From the NCBI RefSeq assembly GCF_004361855.1, contig NZ_SNWQ01000002.1, forward strand, positions 248,001 to 312,000: a stretch of DNA of 64,000 bases, written 5' to 3'. Origin of the DNA: Kribbella caucasensis. Lineage in GTDB: Bacteria; Actinomycetota; Actinomycetes; Propionibacteriales; Kribbellaceae. Every line of letters begins with the position of its first letter. Positions within the stretch are counted from its first letter, which is position 1. Shown here piece by piece: positions 49,472-58,892 of this stretch. Below the pieces are notes generated by a model. The model was not told the DNA's origin and did not search any database. It saw only the letters and a list, made by a program, of their open reading frames with translations. The position numbers and the translations under genes were made by a program.

Positions 49472-50470
49472 ATGCTGCGCTACCTCGCCCGGCGGCTGGG
49501 ATGGATGGTGGTGACGCTGGCGGCGATCTCGTTCGTCACGTTCGTCGTCATCAAGCTGCCGCCGGGCGACTACACCAGCACGGTCATCGCGAACGCCGAG
49601 GCCCGCGGCCAGGCCATCCCCGAATCGCAGATCGCCGAGCTCAAGCGCCACTACGGCCTGGACAAGCCGTTCCTGGTGCAGTACTGGACCTGGATCTCCG
49701 GCGTCGTCCTGCACGGCGACCTCGGTCAGTCGTTCGCCTGGAACCAGTCGGTGGCCAGCCTGATCGGCAACCGGGTGCTGCTCTCGATCGTGCTGTCGAT
49801 CGCGAGCCTGCTGTTCGTCTGGTCGATCGCCTTCCCGATCGGCATCTACAGCGCGCTGCGGCAGTACTCGCCCGGTGACTATCTCGCGTCGTTCCTCGGC
49901 TTCATCGGGATGGCCGTGCCGGAGTTCATGCTCGCGCTGGTGATGATGTACATCGGCTTCCGGTACTTCGGCCAAAGCGTCGGCGGACTTTTCTCACCCG
50001 AGTACGCCGACGCGGCCTGGAACCTGGGCAAGCTGCTCGACCTGATATCGCACCTGTGGGTGCCCATAGTCGTGGTCGGTGTGGCCGGCACCGCCAGCCT
50101 GATCCGGATCACCCGGGCCAACCTGCTCGACGAGCTGCACAAGCCGTACGTCGCGACCGCCCGGGCCAAGGGGTTGCCGGAGTGGAAGCTGCTGCTCAAG
50201 TACCCGGTCCGGATGTCGCTCAGCCCGTTCTTCAGCACCGTCGGCTGGCTGCTGCCCGGCCTGATCAGCGGCGAGACGATCGTGTCGGTCGTGATGAGCC
50301 TGCCGACCAGCGGCCCGCTGCTGCTCAGCGGGGTGAAGAGCCAGGACATGTACCTGGTCGGCAGCTTCGTCCTCATCCTCAGTGCGCTGACAGTGATCGG
50401 CACGATGCTCAGCGACCTCGCGCTGGCCTGGTGGGACCCGCGGATCCGCCACCGGCTGTCGAAGGGATAG
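49472..50470 (+). CDS. ABC transporter permease, OppB-type
   Basis: 332 residues; ATG follows the receptor stop without any spacer. N-terminal helix GWMVVTLAAISFVTFVVIKL then LPPGDY, six hydrophobic segments, and the EAA loop region YVATARAKGLPEWKLLLKYP. Forms the channel with the next permease. Confidence 0.92.
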   Translation: MLRYLARRLGWMVVTLAAISFVTFVVIKLPPGDYTSTVIANAEARGQAIPESQIAELKRHYGLDKPFLVQYWTWISGVVLHGDLGQSFAWNQSVASLIGNRVLLSIVLSIASLLFVWSIAFPIGIYSALRQYSPGDYLASFLGFIGMAVPEFMLALVMMYIGFRYFGQSVGGLFSPEYADAAWNLGKLLDLISHLWVPIVVVGVAGTASLIRITRANLLDELHKPYVATARAKGLPEWKLLLKYPVRMSLSPFFSTVGWLLPGLISGETIVSVVMSLPTSGPLLLSGVKSQDMYLVGSFVLILSALTVIGTMLSDLALAWWDPRIRHRLSKG

Positions 50471-50476
50471 GCCCCG

Positions 50477-51616
50477 ATGGTTCAGACAATCCAGGCACAG
50501 CCTGCGCCGCCGCCCCAAGCCGAGCCCGAGGTGGTGAAGAGCCTGCGGGACCACGGCGCGCTGCCGCAGTGGCGGTTGATGTGGCGCCAGTTCCGTCGGC
50601 ACAAGCTGGCGTTGATCGGGCTGATCGTGCTGGTCCCGATCTACTTCATCGCGGTCTTCTCGGGGTTCTTCGCGCCGGCCGCCAGCGACTCGGCGCACAC
50701 CGCCCTGCCGTACGCGCCACCGCAACGGGTGCACTTCTCCTCCGAGCACGGCCTGTTCGTCTACGGGTACTCGTCGACGCGCGACCAGGAAACGTTCGAG
50801 CAGACCTTCACGGTCGACAAGAACAAGATCGTCGACGTCGGCCTGTTCGTCCGCGGCGACGAGTACAAGATCCTCGGCCTGATCCCGTCCGACATCCACT
50901 TGATCGGGCCGGTCAAGGCGGGTGATCCGTTCTTCCTGCTCGGTGCCGACCAGTCCGGCCGCGACCTGCTGTCCCGGCTCATCCACGGCGCGCGGGTCTC
51001 GCTGTCGATCGGCCTGGTCGGCGTGCTCGCCGCCTCCGTGCTGGGCCTGCTCATCGGTGGCATCTCCGGGTACCTCGGCGGTCCGATCGACAACGCGATC
51101 CAGCGGGTCATCGAGTTCATCATGTCGATCCCGACCCTGCCGCTGTGGATGGCGTTGTCGGCGTCCTTGCCCGACAGTTGGGGACCACTCACCAGGTACT
51201 TCGCGATCACGGTGATCCTCTCGCTGATCGGCTGGACCGGACTGGCCCGCGACGTGCGCGGCCGGTTCCTCAGCCTGCGCGAGGAGGACTTCGTGATGGC
51301 AGCGCGGCTGGACGGGGTCAGTCGCGGCGGGATCATCTTCGGCCACATGGTGCCGTCGTTCGCCAGCCACATCATCGCCACGGTGTCGATGGCGGTACCG
51401 ACGATGATCCTCGGCGAGACCAGCCTGAGCTTCCTCGGTCTCGGACTGCAAGCGCCGGCCGTCAGTTGGGGTGTGCTGCTCGAAGGCGCGCAGAACATCC
51501 GTGCGGTCGCCACCGCCCCCTGGCTGCTCGCGCCGGGTCTCGCGGTCGTGGTCGTCGTACTGGCCATGAACTTCGTTGGCGACGGCCTCCGCGATGCCGC
51601 GGACCCCTACAAGTAG
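50477..51616 (+). CDS. ABC transporter permease, OppC-type, with long external loop
   Basis: 379 residues. After the first hydrophobic helix (LALIGLIVLVPIYFIAVFSG, about 44-64) an external segment of about 100 residues precedes the OppC signature FLLGADQSGRDLLSRLIHGA. Five more helices follow, with the EAA loop near FVMAARLDGVSRGGIIFGH. The loop is longer than in unit A's OppC-type permease (293 residues) and may contact the larger receptor. Starts 6 bp after the partner permease. Confidence 0.92.
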   Translation: MVQTIQAQPAPPPQAEPEVVKSLRDHGALPQWRLMWRQFRRHKLALIGLIVLVPIYFIAVFSGFFAPAASDSAHTALPYAPPQRVHFSSEHGLFVYGYSSTRDQETFEQTFTVDKNKIVDVGLFVRGDEYKILGLIPSDIHLIGPVKAGDPFFLLGADQSGRDLLSRLIHGARVSLSIGLVGVLAASVLGLLIGGISGYLGGPIDNAIQRVIEFIMSIPTLPLWMALSASLPDSWGPLTRYFAITVILSLIGWTGLARDVRGRFLSLREEDFVMAARLDGVSRGGIIFGHMVPSFASHIIATVSMAVPTMILGETSLSFLGLGLQAPAVSWGVLLEGAQNIRAVATAPWLLAPGLAVVVVVLAMNFVGDGLRDAADPYK

Positions 51617-51626
51617 GAGCACTCAG

Positions 51627-52628
51627 ATGGCTCAGCCTTTGTTGGAAGTCCGCGATCTCCGGACGCATTTCGAGCTCGAGGACGGGGTGGTCAAGGCCGT
51701 CGACGGTGTCAGCCTGACCGTACGGCGAGGTCGCACGCTGGCCGTGGTCGGGGAGTCGGGGTGCGGCAAGAGTGTCACCGCACGCTCCATCCTGCGCCTG
51801 GTCGAGCACCCGGCCCGGATCGTCGGCGGCCAGATCCTCCTGTACGGCGACCAGCCGTCAGACGACCCGTTGGACCTGCTGGCCGCGAAGGACAAGCGGC
51901 TCCGCCAGGTGCGGTGGTCGGAGATCGCGATGGTGTTCCAGGAGCCGATGGCCTCACTCAGCCTGGTCCACACCATCGGCGACCAGATCATCGAGGCGAT
52001 CCGGCTGCACGGAGGAGTCGGCAAGGTCGAGGCCCGCCACCGCGCGATCGAGTTCCTCGGCCGGGTCGGCATCCCGGACCCGAAGCGCCGGGTGGATTCG
52101 TACCCGTTCGAGCTCAGTGGTGGCATGCGGCAACGAGCGATGATCGCGATGGCGCTGTCCTGCCGGCCGCGGTTGCTGATCGCGGACGAGCCGACGACCG
52201 CGCTCGACGTCACCACCCAGGCGCAGATCCTCGACCTGTTGCAGGACCTCCAGCAGGAGCTCGGCATGGCGATCATGCTGATCACCCATGACCTCGGTGT
52301 GGCCGCGCAGGTCGCCGACGAGGTGGCGGTGATGTACCTCGGCGAGGTGGTCGAACACGGACCGGCCGCGTCCGTGCTGAGCGAGCCCAAACACCCGTAC
52401 ACGCAAGCGTTGGTCCGATCGGTGCCACGGCTCGGGCAACGCGGACAGGGCCGGCTGGCCGCCGTTCGCGGGACGGTGCCACCGCCGTACGAACGACCGT
52501 CGGGGTGCCGGTTCCATCCGCGGTGTGACGCGTTCATGGCCGGGAAGTGCGATTCGACCGTGCCGACGCGGGTGCGGTCCGACGACACAGACGTCGCCTG
52601 CCTGCTGTACGGCGAGGAGGAACGATGA
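51627..52628 (+). CDS. ABC transporter ATPase, OppD-type
   Basis: 333 residues from ATG 51627 with AGGAGCACTCAG upstream. Walker A GESGCGKS with K48, signature [10 protein letters not shown], Walker [14 protein letters not shown], switch VITHDL-like LITHDL. C-terminal cysteine segment [19 protein letters not shown]. Overlaps the following ATPase gene by 4 bp. Confidence 0.93.
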   Translation: MAQPLLEVRDLRTHFELEDGVVKAVDGVSLTVRRGRTLAVVGESGCGKSVTARSILRLVEHPARIVGGQILLYGDQPSDDPLDLLAAKDKRLRQVRWSEIAMVFQEPMASLSLVHTIGDQIIEAIRLHGGVGKVEARHRAIEFLGRVGIPDPKRRVDSYPFELSGGMRQRAMIAMALSCRPRLLIADEPTTALDVTTQAQILDLLQDLQQELGMAIMLITHDLGVAAQVADEVAVMYLGEVVEHGPAASVLSEPKHPYTQALVRSVPRLGQRGQGRLAAVRGTVPPPYERPSGCRFHPRCDAFMAGKCDSTVPTRVRSDDTDVACLLYGEEER

Positions 52629-53632
52629 GCGATCTGCTGACGGCCAAAGGCCTGACCATGCACTTCCCGTTGCACACCGGGTTCTTCGGCCGGAACCGCG
52701 GCGTGGTGAAGGCCGTCGACGGTGTCGACCTGTCGATCAAGGCGGGCCGGACACTCGGGCTGGTGGGGGAGTCGGGCTGCGGCAAGACGACGCTCGGCCG
52801 CTGCATCGTGAGGGCCTACGAACCGACGTCGGGCAGCATCCTGTACGACGGCGTGGACCTGGCGACGCTGTCCGAGAAGGAGCTGAAGCCTTACCGCGCG
52901 CAGGTGCGGCTGATCTTCCAGGACCCGCATTCGTCACTCGATCCGCGCAAGACGCTGCGCGACATCATCGCCAAGCCGTTGCGGGTGCAGGAGCGGGGTT
53001 CGCGCGACGAGATCGACGACAAGGTCGCGGCGCTGCTCAAACGCGTCGGACTGCGAGCGGAGTACGCGCATCGCTACCCGCATGCGTTCAGCGGCGGTGA
53101 GCGGCAACGCGTGGTGATCGCCCGGGCCCTCGCGACCGATCCGCGGCTGGTGGTCGCGGACGAGGCGGTCAGCGCGCTCGACGTATCGGTCCGCGCCCAG
53201 ATCCTGAACCTGCTGAAGGACCTGCAGGAGGAGTCCGGTCTCACCTACCTGTTCGTTTCCCACGACCTGGGCATCGTCGAGCACGTCGCCGACGACGTCG
53301 CTGTGATGTACGTCGGCAAGCTGGTGGAGAGCGCTTCGACCGAGGAGTTGTACAGCAAGCCGCTCCACCCGTACACCGAGGCGCTGCTCAGCGCCGTACC
53401 CGATCCTGATCCGGCGTCGCGCGGCAAGCGGTCGCGGATCATGCTGCGTGGCGAGATCGCGGACCCGTCCAAGGTGCCGCCCGGCTGTCCGTTCAGTCCG
53501 CGCTGCGGCTATGCCGAGGAGCGTTGCCGCACCGAAGTACCTGAGCTGCGGGAGGTGGGCGGTCGCCGCGTCGCCTGTCACTTCGCGGAGCAGCTCGACC
53601 TGTTGGGTGTCGCTACGGCAGCGACAGCCTGA
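52625..53632 (+). CDS. ABC transporter ATPase, OppF-type
   Basis: 335 residues from ATG 52625 (ATGA overlap). Walker A GESGCGKT with K54, Q-loop [11 protein letters not shown], signature [10 protein letters not shown], Walker [14 protein letters not shown] where Ala replaces the usual Pro. The C-terminal [17 protein letters not shown] segment is present. Completes the second full Opp-type importer of the locus. Confidence 0.93.
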   Translation: MSDLLTAKGLTMHFPLHTGFFGRNRGVVKAVDGVDLSIKAGRTLGLVGESGCGKTTLGRCIVRAYEPTSGSILYDGVDLATLSEKELKPYRAQVRLIFQDPHSSLDPRKTLRDIIAKPLRVQERGSRDEIDDKVAALLKRVGLRAEYAHRYPHAFSGGERQRVVIARALATDPRLVVADEAVSALDVSVRAQILNLLKDLQEESGLTYLFVSHDLGIVEHVADDVAVMYVGKLVESASTEELYSKPLHPYTEALLSAVPDPDPASRGKRSRIMLRGEIADPSKVPPGCPFSPRCGYAEERCRTEVPELREVGGRRVACHFAEQLDLLGVATAATA

Positions 53633-53660
53633 CACCACCGCCCCATACGAAAGGCCCACC

Positions 53661-55172
53661 ATGTCTGACAACCAAGGTATTTCCCGTCGCGGGTTCGTGC
53701 GGAACGGCGCCCTGCTCGGCGGTCTCGCCGCCCTCGGCGGCGCGCTGCCCGGTACGGCCGCCGCCGCGACGACCAGCTCGACCTCCGCCGTCCCGCGTGC
53801 GGGTGCGCGCTCCGCGGCCGGCATCGTCGACATCCCGAACAAGTACGGCAAGCCGTTCTCGGTGGCCGACGACGAGCTGTTCATCTTCGCCGTGAACTTC
53901 AAACCGTTCGAGCTCGGCGGTGACGACGCCGGCCGGGAGGCGTCCCGGTACTTCAACACCGTCTTCGGCGACGCGATCCGGGCCAAGTTCCCCGCTGTGA
54001 AGATCAAGTACGCCACCTGGGACTACCCGATCCGGTACGAGGACATCGCCAGGGCAGGCCGGGTGCCGGATCTGATCATCGAGGACCCGCGGACCCGGAT
54101 CGACCGCGACCTGGAGCCGCTCGGCTGGGTCCAGGACATGACCTCGATGGTCCAGCAGGCCGGTATCGACCTGCCAGCGCTGAACCTGGGCTCGGTCGAG
54201 CTCGTCAAGTCACGTTCCGACGGCGGCTTGTACGGCGTACCGGTGTTCATCGACGAGCACGTGCTGCTCTACAACAAGCTGATCTTCGACAAGTTCGGGG
54301 TCCGGTACCCGCGGGTCGGGTCGACGTACGACGACATCTACAAGACCGCCAAGACGCTGACCCGGCAGGACGGCATCGACCACTACAAGGGGTTCATGCA
54401 GCACCCGGACAACTACCTGGCGCTGAACCAGCTCGGTCTGTACCCGTTCGTGCCCGGCAGCAGCGAGCAGCCGGTGCCCGAGGACATCAAGGTCAACCTG
54501 ACCACGGCGGACTGGAAGACGGTTGCCCACAACATCAACCGGTTCCTCCAGCTGCCCGGCAACACCTTCACCACGGTGGACGACTTCTTCAAGGGCGACA
54601 TGAGTTTCCCGGGCCACCTGGCGATGGCGGTGCACACGCTGTCGAAGCTGAACGCGTATGCGCTCAACCCGCTGTACGTCGAGGAGGACGACGCGGAGGA
54701 CTACGCCGAGTGGGCCAAGAGCGTGAAGATCGGCGTCACCTCGATGCCCGTGCTGTCCCGCGGCTCCACCGCGATCTACCAGCCGAATGCCCGCGCCGCC
54801 TTCATCCCGCCGCAGTCGGCGCACAAGGAGGCGTCGCTCGAGATCATCAAGTACCTGGTCTCGGAGGAGATCCAGACCCGGATCTCGTCGTACGGCGTCA
54901 AGGCCGTACTGCAGACGGACGCGGTGGTGAACGCGTTCGGTACGGCGATCCCGCAACTGCAGGGCATCGACACATCGGCTGTGTACTGGGGTGACAACGC
55001 CGTGGTGAAGAACTACCAGAACACCGAGTACTGGGACATCCCGCTCTACAAGGTGTTCCGCCAGCACGTGCTCAAAGACGGCATGGACGTCGACTCGTCC
55101 CTGCAGGTCGCCGAGCAGCTTGACATCCCCAACTACATCAAGGCGCAGGCCGCCGCCGGGCTCACATGGTGA
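53661..55172 (+). CDS. Orphan extracellular solute-binding protein, family 1-like, Tat signal without lipobox
   Basis: 503 residues from ATG 53661. Tat signal ISRRGFVRNGALLGGLAALG (R9, R10) ends in a signal-peptidase I-like site (GTAAAA); there is no cysteine in the first 60 residues, so no lipid anchor. The body fits family-1 sugar-binding proteins: GVPVFIDEHVLLYNKLIFDK, YDDIYKTAKTLTR, FIPPQSAHKEASLEIIKYLV. No MalF/MalG-like permeases accompany it; it follows a complete Opp-type set that already has its own receptor. It may serve permeases encoded elsewhere or act as a free scavenger. Overlaps the next gene by 7 bp. Confidence 0.8.
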   Translation: MSDNQGISRRGFVRNGALLGGLAALGGALPGTAAAATTSSTSAVPRAGARSAAGIVDIPNKYGKPFSVADDELFIFAVNFKPFELGGDDAGREASRYFNTVFGDAIRAKFPAVKIKYATWDYPIRYEDIARAGRVPDLIIEDPRTRIDRDLEPLGWVQDMTSMVQQAGIDLPALNLGSVELVKSRSDGGLYGVPVFIDEHVLLYNKLIFDKFGVRYPRVGSTYDDIYKTAKTLTRQDGIDHYKGFMQHPDNYLALNQLGLYPFVPGSSEQPVPEDIKVNLTTADWKTVAHNINRFLQLPGNTFTTVDDFFKGDMSFPGHLAMAVHTLSKLNAYALNPLYVEEDDAEDYAEWAKSVKIGVTSMPVLSRGSTAIYQPNARAAFIPPQSAHKEASLEIIKYLVSEEIQTRISSYGVKAVLQTDAVVNAFGTAIPQLQGIDTSAVYWGDNAVVKNYQNTEYWDIPLYKVFRQHVLKDGMDVDSSLQVAEQLDIPNYIKAQAAAGLTW

Positions 55173-56275
55173 CGTCTCCAGACTCCGGCACGGCCGTCGA
55201 CCCCCGATTCGACGGCCGGCTCCGGCCGGAGGCCGAGCCGGGCGTGCAGACAGCCTTGCTGCCGACCCTGCACCCCGGTGACAGCCACGCCGCCACCCTC
55301 GTCGAGACGCCTGCGGGCGACCTGCTCTGTGCTTGGTTCAACGGTCCTGGCGAGGGTGAGCCGGAGACCAGCATCGTCCTGTCCCGGTTCGCCGCCGGCT
55401 CTTCCTCGTGGTCCGTCCCCGAGCCCATGTCCGCGGATCCGGAGCGATCGGAGCAGAACCCGCTGCTGTTCGTGCTGCCGTCGGGTGAGGTCTGGCTGCT
55501 GCACACCTCCAACGAGCCGCACGACCAGAGCACCTCGCGGGTGCTCCGCCGGGTGTCGCGCGACGGCGGGCTCAGCTGGGGGCCGAGCGACGTACTGTTC
55601 GATCGTCCGGGGAGCTTCATCCGGAACCCGCTCGTTGTCCTGAGCAACGGTGACTGGCTGCTGCCGGCGTACGACTGTGACAAGAACGGTGAGACCACGG
55701 TCGTCCAGCTGAGCTCGGACAGCGGTCGCACCTGGACGGCGGGTGAGCTGCCCGAGGGAGTCGGACAGGTCCAGTTGACTGCGGTCGAACTCGCGCCGGG
55801 TGAGCTGCTCGGGTACTTCCGCAGCCGGGCCGCGGACCGGATCCACCGCTCGGTCTCGAAGGACAGCGGCCGGACCTGGTCGGCGCCTGAGCGGACAGCG
55901 CTGCCGAACAACAACTCCGCCGTCCAACTGCTCCGGCTGGCCGACGGACGGCTCGTCCTCGTCTTCAACGACTCGTCGGCAGAGCGGGACCAGTTCCGGT
56001 GGGTTCCGGACGGCAAGGGCGGCATACGGCGGAAGACGCTGCGGACCCCGCTCACGCTGGCTCTGTCAGAGGACGACGGTGCGACCTGGCCGTACTGGCG
56101 GAACCTGCAGGTGCAGGACGAGGAGTATCGCGACAACGAGTTCGGCTACTCGTACCCGACGCTGCTGCAGACGCGCGACGGCCGGCTGCACGTCGCGTAC
56201 TCGTACCTGCGCAAGACGATCAAGCACGTGATCCTCTCGCCGGAGTGGATCGAGGCGGGAGACCGACTGCCATGA
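55166..56275 (+). CDS. Cytoplasmic BNR_2-type sialidase-fold protein
   Basis: 369 residues from ATG 55166 (GTG 55169 also possible). Contains Asp-box sequences SRDGGLSWGP, SSDSGRTWTA, SKDSGRTWSA and SEDDGATWPY and the early ETPAGDLLCAWFNGPGEGEP, SEQNPLLF and FIRNPLVVLSNGDWLLP blocks of the BNR_2 group. No signal peptide. In plant-glycan loci this fold includes rhamnose-releasing hydrolases and lyases (GH145, PL42) besides sialidases, so a role on rhamnose- or glucuronate-containing oligosaccharides is plausible but unproven. Coupled to the genes on both sides by short overlaps. Confidence 0.82.
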   Translation: MVTSPDSGTAVDPRFDGRLRPEAEPGVQTALLPTLHPGDSHAATLVETPAGDLLCAWFNGPGEGEPETSIVLSRFAAGSSSWSVPEPMSADPERSEQNPLLFVLPSGEVWLLHTSNEPHDQSTSRVLRRVSRDGGLSWGPSDVLFDRPGSFIRNPLVVLSNGDWLLPAYDCDKNGETTVVQLSSDSGRTWTAGELPEGVGQVQLTAVELAPGELLGYFRSRAADRIHRSVSKDSGRTWSAPERTALPNNNSAVQLLRLADGRLVLVFNDSSAERDQFRWVPDGKGGIRRKTLRTPLTLALSEDDGATWPYWRNLQVQDEEYRDNEFGYSYPTLLQTRDGRLHVAYSYLRKTIKHVILSPEWIEAGDRLP

Positions 56276-57705
56276 GCAGTGTTGAATTGCTTCCCCTCCC
56301 CACCGCCCCGGTCGAGCGGTGGGGAGTGCATGAAGTCACCTGGACCGGACCATCGGACGGCAATCCGTTCGCCGACGTCGCGCTGCGGGTCGCCTACCGG
56401 TACCGGAACCGGGTGGTCACGGTAGACGGCTTCTACGACGGCGATGGCGTCTACCGGGCCCGGTTCATGCCGGATCGGGTCGGCCGGTGGGAGTACGTCA
56501 CGAGCAGCTCCGCACCAGAACTAGACGGTCATCGCGGCTCGTTCGAGTGTGTCGCGCCCGGCCCGGGGAACCACGGGCCGGTCGGGGTGCACGGCGCTCA
56601 CCACTTCGCGTACGCCGACGGCACCCGGTACGACTGCATCGGGACGACGTGCTACCACTGGACCTACGAGTCCAAGGAGATCCAGGAACTCACTCTCGCG
56701 TCGTTGCGTTCGGCACCTTTCGACAAGATGCGGATGTGCCTGCTGCCGACCGACGGCATGCGGCCGGAGCGGCTGCCGTTCGTGGGGTCGGCGCCCGGCT
56801 CGGTTGATGTCGGTCGCTTCGATCCCGCGTTCTTCCAGCACTTCGAGGCGCGGATCGCAGATCTGCTCGAACTGGGGATCCAGGCCGATCTGATCCTCTT
56901 CCACCCCTATGACCGGGGGGTGTGGGGGTTCGACCGGATGACGCCGGACGAGGATGCGGCGTACCTGCGTTACGTGGTCGCGCGGCTGGCGGCGTACCGG
57001 AATGTCTGGTGGTCGTTGTCGAACGAGTACGACTTCAATCGGGAGAAGACGATCGCGGACTGGGACCGGCTGCTGCAGCTGGTCCAGCGGTTCGACCCGT
57101 ACCAGCGGCTGCGGTCGATCCACAACGGCACCAAGATGTACGAGGTCTTCACGCCGTACGACTTCAGCAAACCGTGGATCACCCACCAGAGCGTGCAGCA
57201 CTGGGACGGTGCCGAGGTCGCCGCGTGGCGGGCCTGCCCGAAGCCGGTGGTGATCGACGAGATCGGCTACGAGGGCAATGCCGGCCGCCGCTGGGGCAAC
57301 CTCACCGCCGACGAACTGGTGCACCGCTTCTGGCAGGGGATGACGCTGGGCGGGTACGTCGGTCATGGCGAGTCCTTCGTCGATCGCGAGACCCGGGCGT
57401 GGATCTCGGTCGGCGGACGCTTGTACGGCGAGAGCCCAGCACGTCTCGCCTTCCTGCGCGACGTGATGGCGGGTCTGCCGCGACTCCCTGATGGCGATGT
57501 GGACCCTGACCGGTGTGTCGTGCACTACCTGGGCGACCGCCGGCCGTCGGCTGTCGAGCTGGACCTGCCCGTCGGTCCGCCGTACAGCTTCGAGCTGATC
57601 GACACGGTCGCGATGACCATCACACCGCTCCCGACCGCCTACTCCGGGCGTTGCCGCATACCCCTCCCTGCGCGTCCGTACCTAGCCCTGCGAGGAACCC
57701 GATGA
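56272..57705 (+). CDS. Putative glycoside hydrolase, DUF5060-DUF4038-like
   Basis: 477 residues from ATG 56272 overlapping the previous stop (ATGA). N-terminal beta-sandwich (DUF5060-like: VTWTGPSDGNPFADVALRV, YDGDGVYRARFMPDRVGRWE), TIM-barrel part with GTTCYHW, DKMRMCLLPTD, acid/base candidate E252 in WWSLSNEYDF and nucleophile candidate E330 in PVVIDEIGYEG, and a C-terminal beta domain (about 390-477). This clan GH-A-like layout predicts a retaining glycosidase. No signal peptide: acts on imported oligosaccharides. Substrate unknown. The next gene is a shortened paralogue. Confidence 0.85.
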   Translation: MSSVELLPLPTAPVERWGVHEVTWTGPSDGNPFADVALRVAYRYRNRVVTVDGFYDGDGVYRARFMPDRVGRWEYVTSSSAPELDGHRGSFECVAPGPGNHGPVGVHGAHHFAYADGTRYDCIGTTCYHWTYESKEIQELTLASLRSAPFDKMRMCLLPTDGMRPERLPFVGSAPGSVDVGRFDPAFFQHFEARIADLLELGIQADLILFHPYDRGVWGFDRMTPDEDAAYLRYVVARLAAYRNVWWSLSNEYDFNREKTIADWDRLLQLVQRFDPYQRLRSIHNGTKMYEVFTPYDFSKPWITHQSVQHWDGAEVAAWRACPKPVVIDEIGYEGNAGRRWGNLTADELVHRFWQGMTLGGYVGHGESFVDRETRAWISVGGRLYGESPARLAFLRDVMAGLPRLPDGDVDPDRCVVHYLGDRRPSAVELDLPVGPPYSFELIDTVAMTITPLPTAYSGRCRIPLPARPYLALRGTR

Positions 57706-58892
57706 CCGAGGTAGAGCGATGGGCTGTCTTCGAACGGGCTGTAGACGGCGGTCCGGCCGTAGTCGAGTTCCGCCATGAGTCGGGCGAGGGGGCGTACGTC
57801 GAGTCCTTCACTGACGCCGACCGACAGATGCTGCGCTTCATGCCGGACCTCGAGGGTTCCTGGCACTACACGCTGGCCGGCGAGGCGCACTCGTTCGTGT
57901 GTACACCGCCGACGACTCGCGGCCCGGTACGAAGGGTCGGCAGCGGTTTGCGGTGGGCCGACTGTACGCCATACCACCCTCTGACCACCACGTGGTTCGG
58001 GTCAGCGGACAACTGGTCCGAAGCATGCCGGGCGCTGGCTGCCTCGCCGTTCAGCCGCGTCCGGCTTCGCGCACTGCCTTCGATGCTGGATCGCTTGGAC
58101 GCCCAGGTCCAGGACCTGCTCGCGGTCGAAGTAGGCGCTGAGATCCTCATCCCTGCAGGCGATGCAGCTGTCATCCGCGAGCTCGTCAACCGGCTGGCCG
58201 CCTACCGCAACGTGACGTGGTGCCTCGATGCTGCCGGCGACGTGCGTGCTCTGGCGGAGCTGATCGCGGAGTGCGACTCCAGTCGGCACCTGATCTCCGT
58301 ACACGCGGCCGTCGACCCGGGCGTGCCTTGGCTGACCCATCTCAGCGTTCCGCTGGAGAACCTGCGTGGCGTTTCGGCGCTGCGACGCGACTACGGCAAA
58401 CCAGTGCACGTGGACGCCTGCGGGTATGAGGGCGACGGCTCCACACCAGCGACCAGCCTCACCGGCCAGGAGATGCTCACCCGGATCTGGGAGGGAACGG
58501 TCCGCGGCGCACACGTGGCACACGGGGAGTGGTACGTCGACAGAGACGGCGGACCGTGGTCGGGTGGGGGAGCGCGGCCGACCGGTGTGGTCGCGCAGCG
58601 GTTGCGGCTACTGCGTGAGGTTTTGGACGAACTGCCTGATGGTGTGGAGCCGATCGACGACTACCGCGACGCTCCGACGCTCGCCGTACCTGGCAGCTAC
58701 TACCTGCAGTACCTCGGCGAGCACCGATTTCCCGAGCGCACCTTCAGCCTGCCGGCCGGGACCTACCAGGTGGAGGTCCTGGACGTCTGGAACCACAGCG
58801 TCCGCCGTACTCACCAGACAGTCGGCGACACCCTCACCGTCCGCCTGCCCGGAACCCAGTACCAGGCCATCCAGATCCGCAGGACCACCTGA
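57702..58892 (+). CDS. Paralogue of the preceding hydrolase lacking both catalytic glutamates
   Basis: 396 residues from ATG 57702 (ATGA overlap). Aligns with the previous protein along its length: RFMPDLEGSWHY, DCTPYHPLTTTWF, RLAAYRNVTWCLDAAGDV, KPVHVDACGYEG, GAHVAHGEWYVDRDGGPW and a similar C-terminal domain. At the acid/base site NE has become AA (A178), and at the nucleophile site DE has become DA (A239), so it should be catalytically dead. About 80 residues shorter, mostly from the TIM-barrel loops. The frame is intact and packed within the operon, which argues for a retained non-enzymatic role such as binding or partner of the active paralogue. Confidence 0.82.
   Translation: MTEVERWAVFERAVDGGPAVVEFRHESGEGAYVESFTDADRQMLRFMPDLEGSWHYTLAGEAHSFVCTPPTTRGPVRRVGSGLRWADCTPYHPLTTTWFGSADNWSEACRALAASPFSRVRLRALPSMLDRLDAQVQDLLAVEVGAEILIPAGDAAVIRELVNRLAAYRNVTWCLDAAGDVRALAELIAECDSSRHLISVHAAVDPGVPWLTHLSVPLENLRGVSALRRDYGKPVHVDACGYEGDGSTPATSLTGQEMLTRIWEGTVRGAHVAHGEWYVDRDGGPWSGGGARPTGVVAQRLRLLREVLDELPDGVEPIDDYRDAPTLAVPGSYYLQYLGEHRFPERTFSLPAGTYQVEVLDVWNHSVRRTHQTVGDTLTVRLPGTQYQAIQIRRTT

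Noticed and set aside
48017-49975. Minus-strand open frame of 652 codons
   Set aside because: Antisense to the family-5 receptor and the permease; no recognisable motif or start signal.
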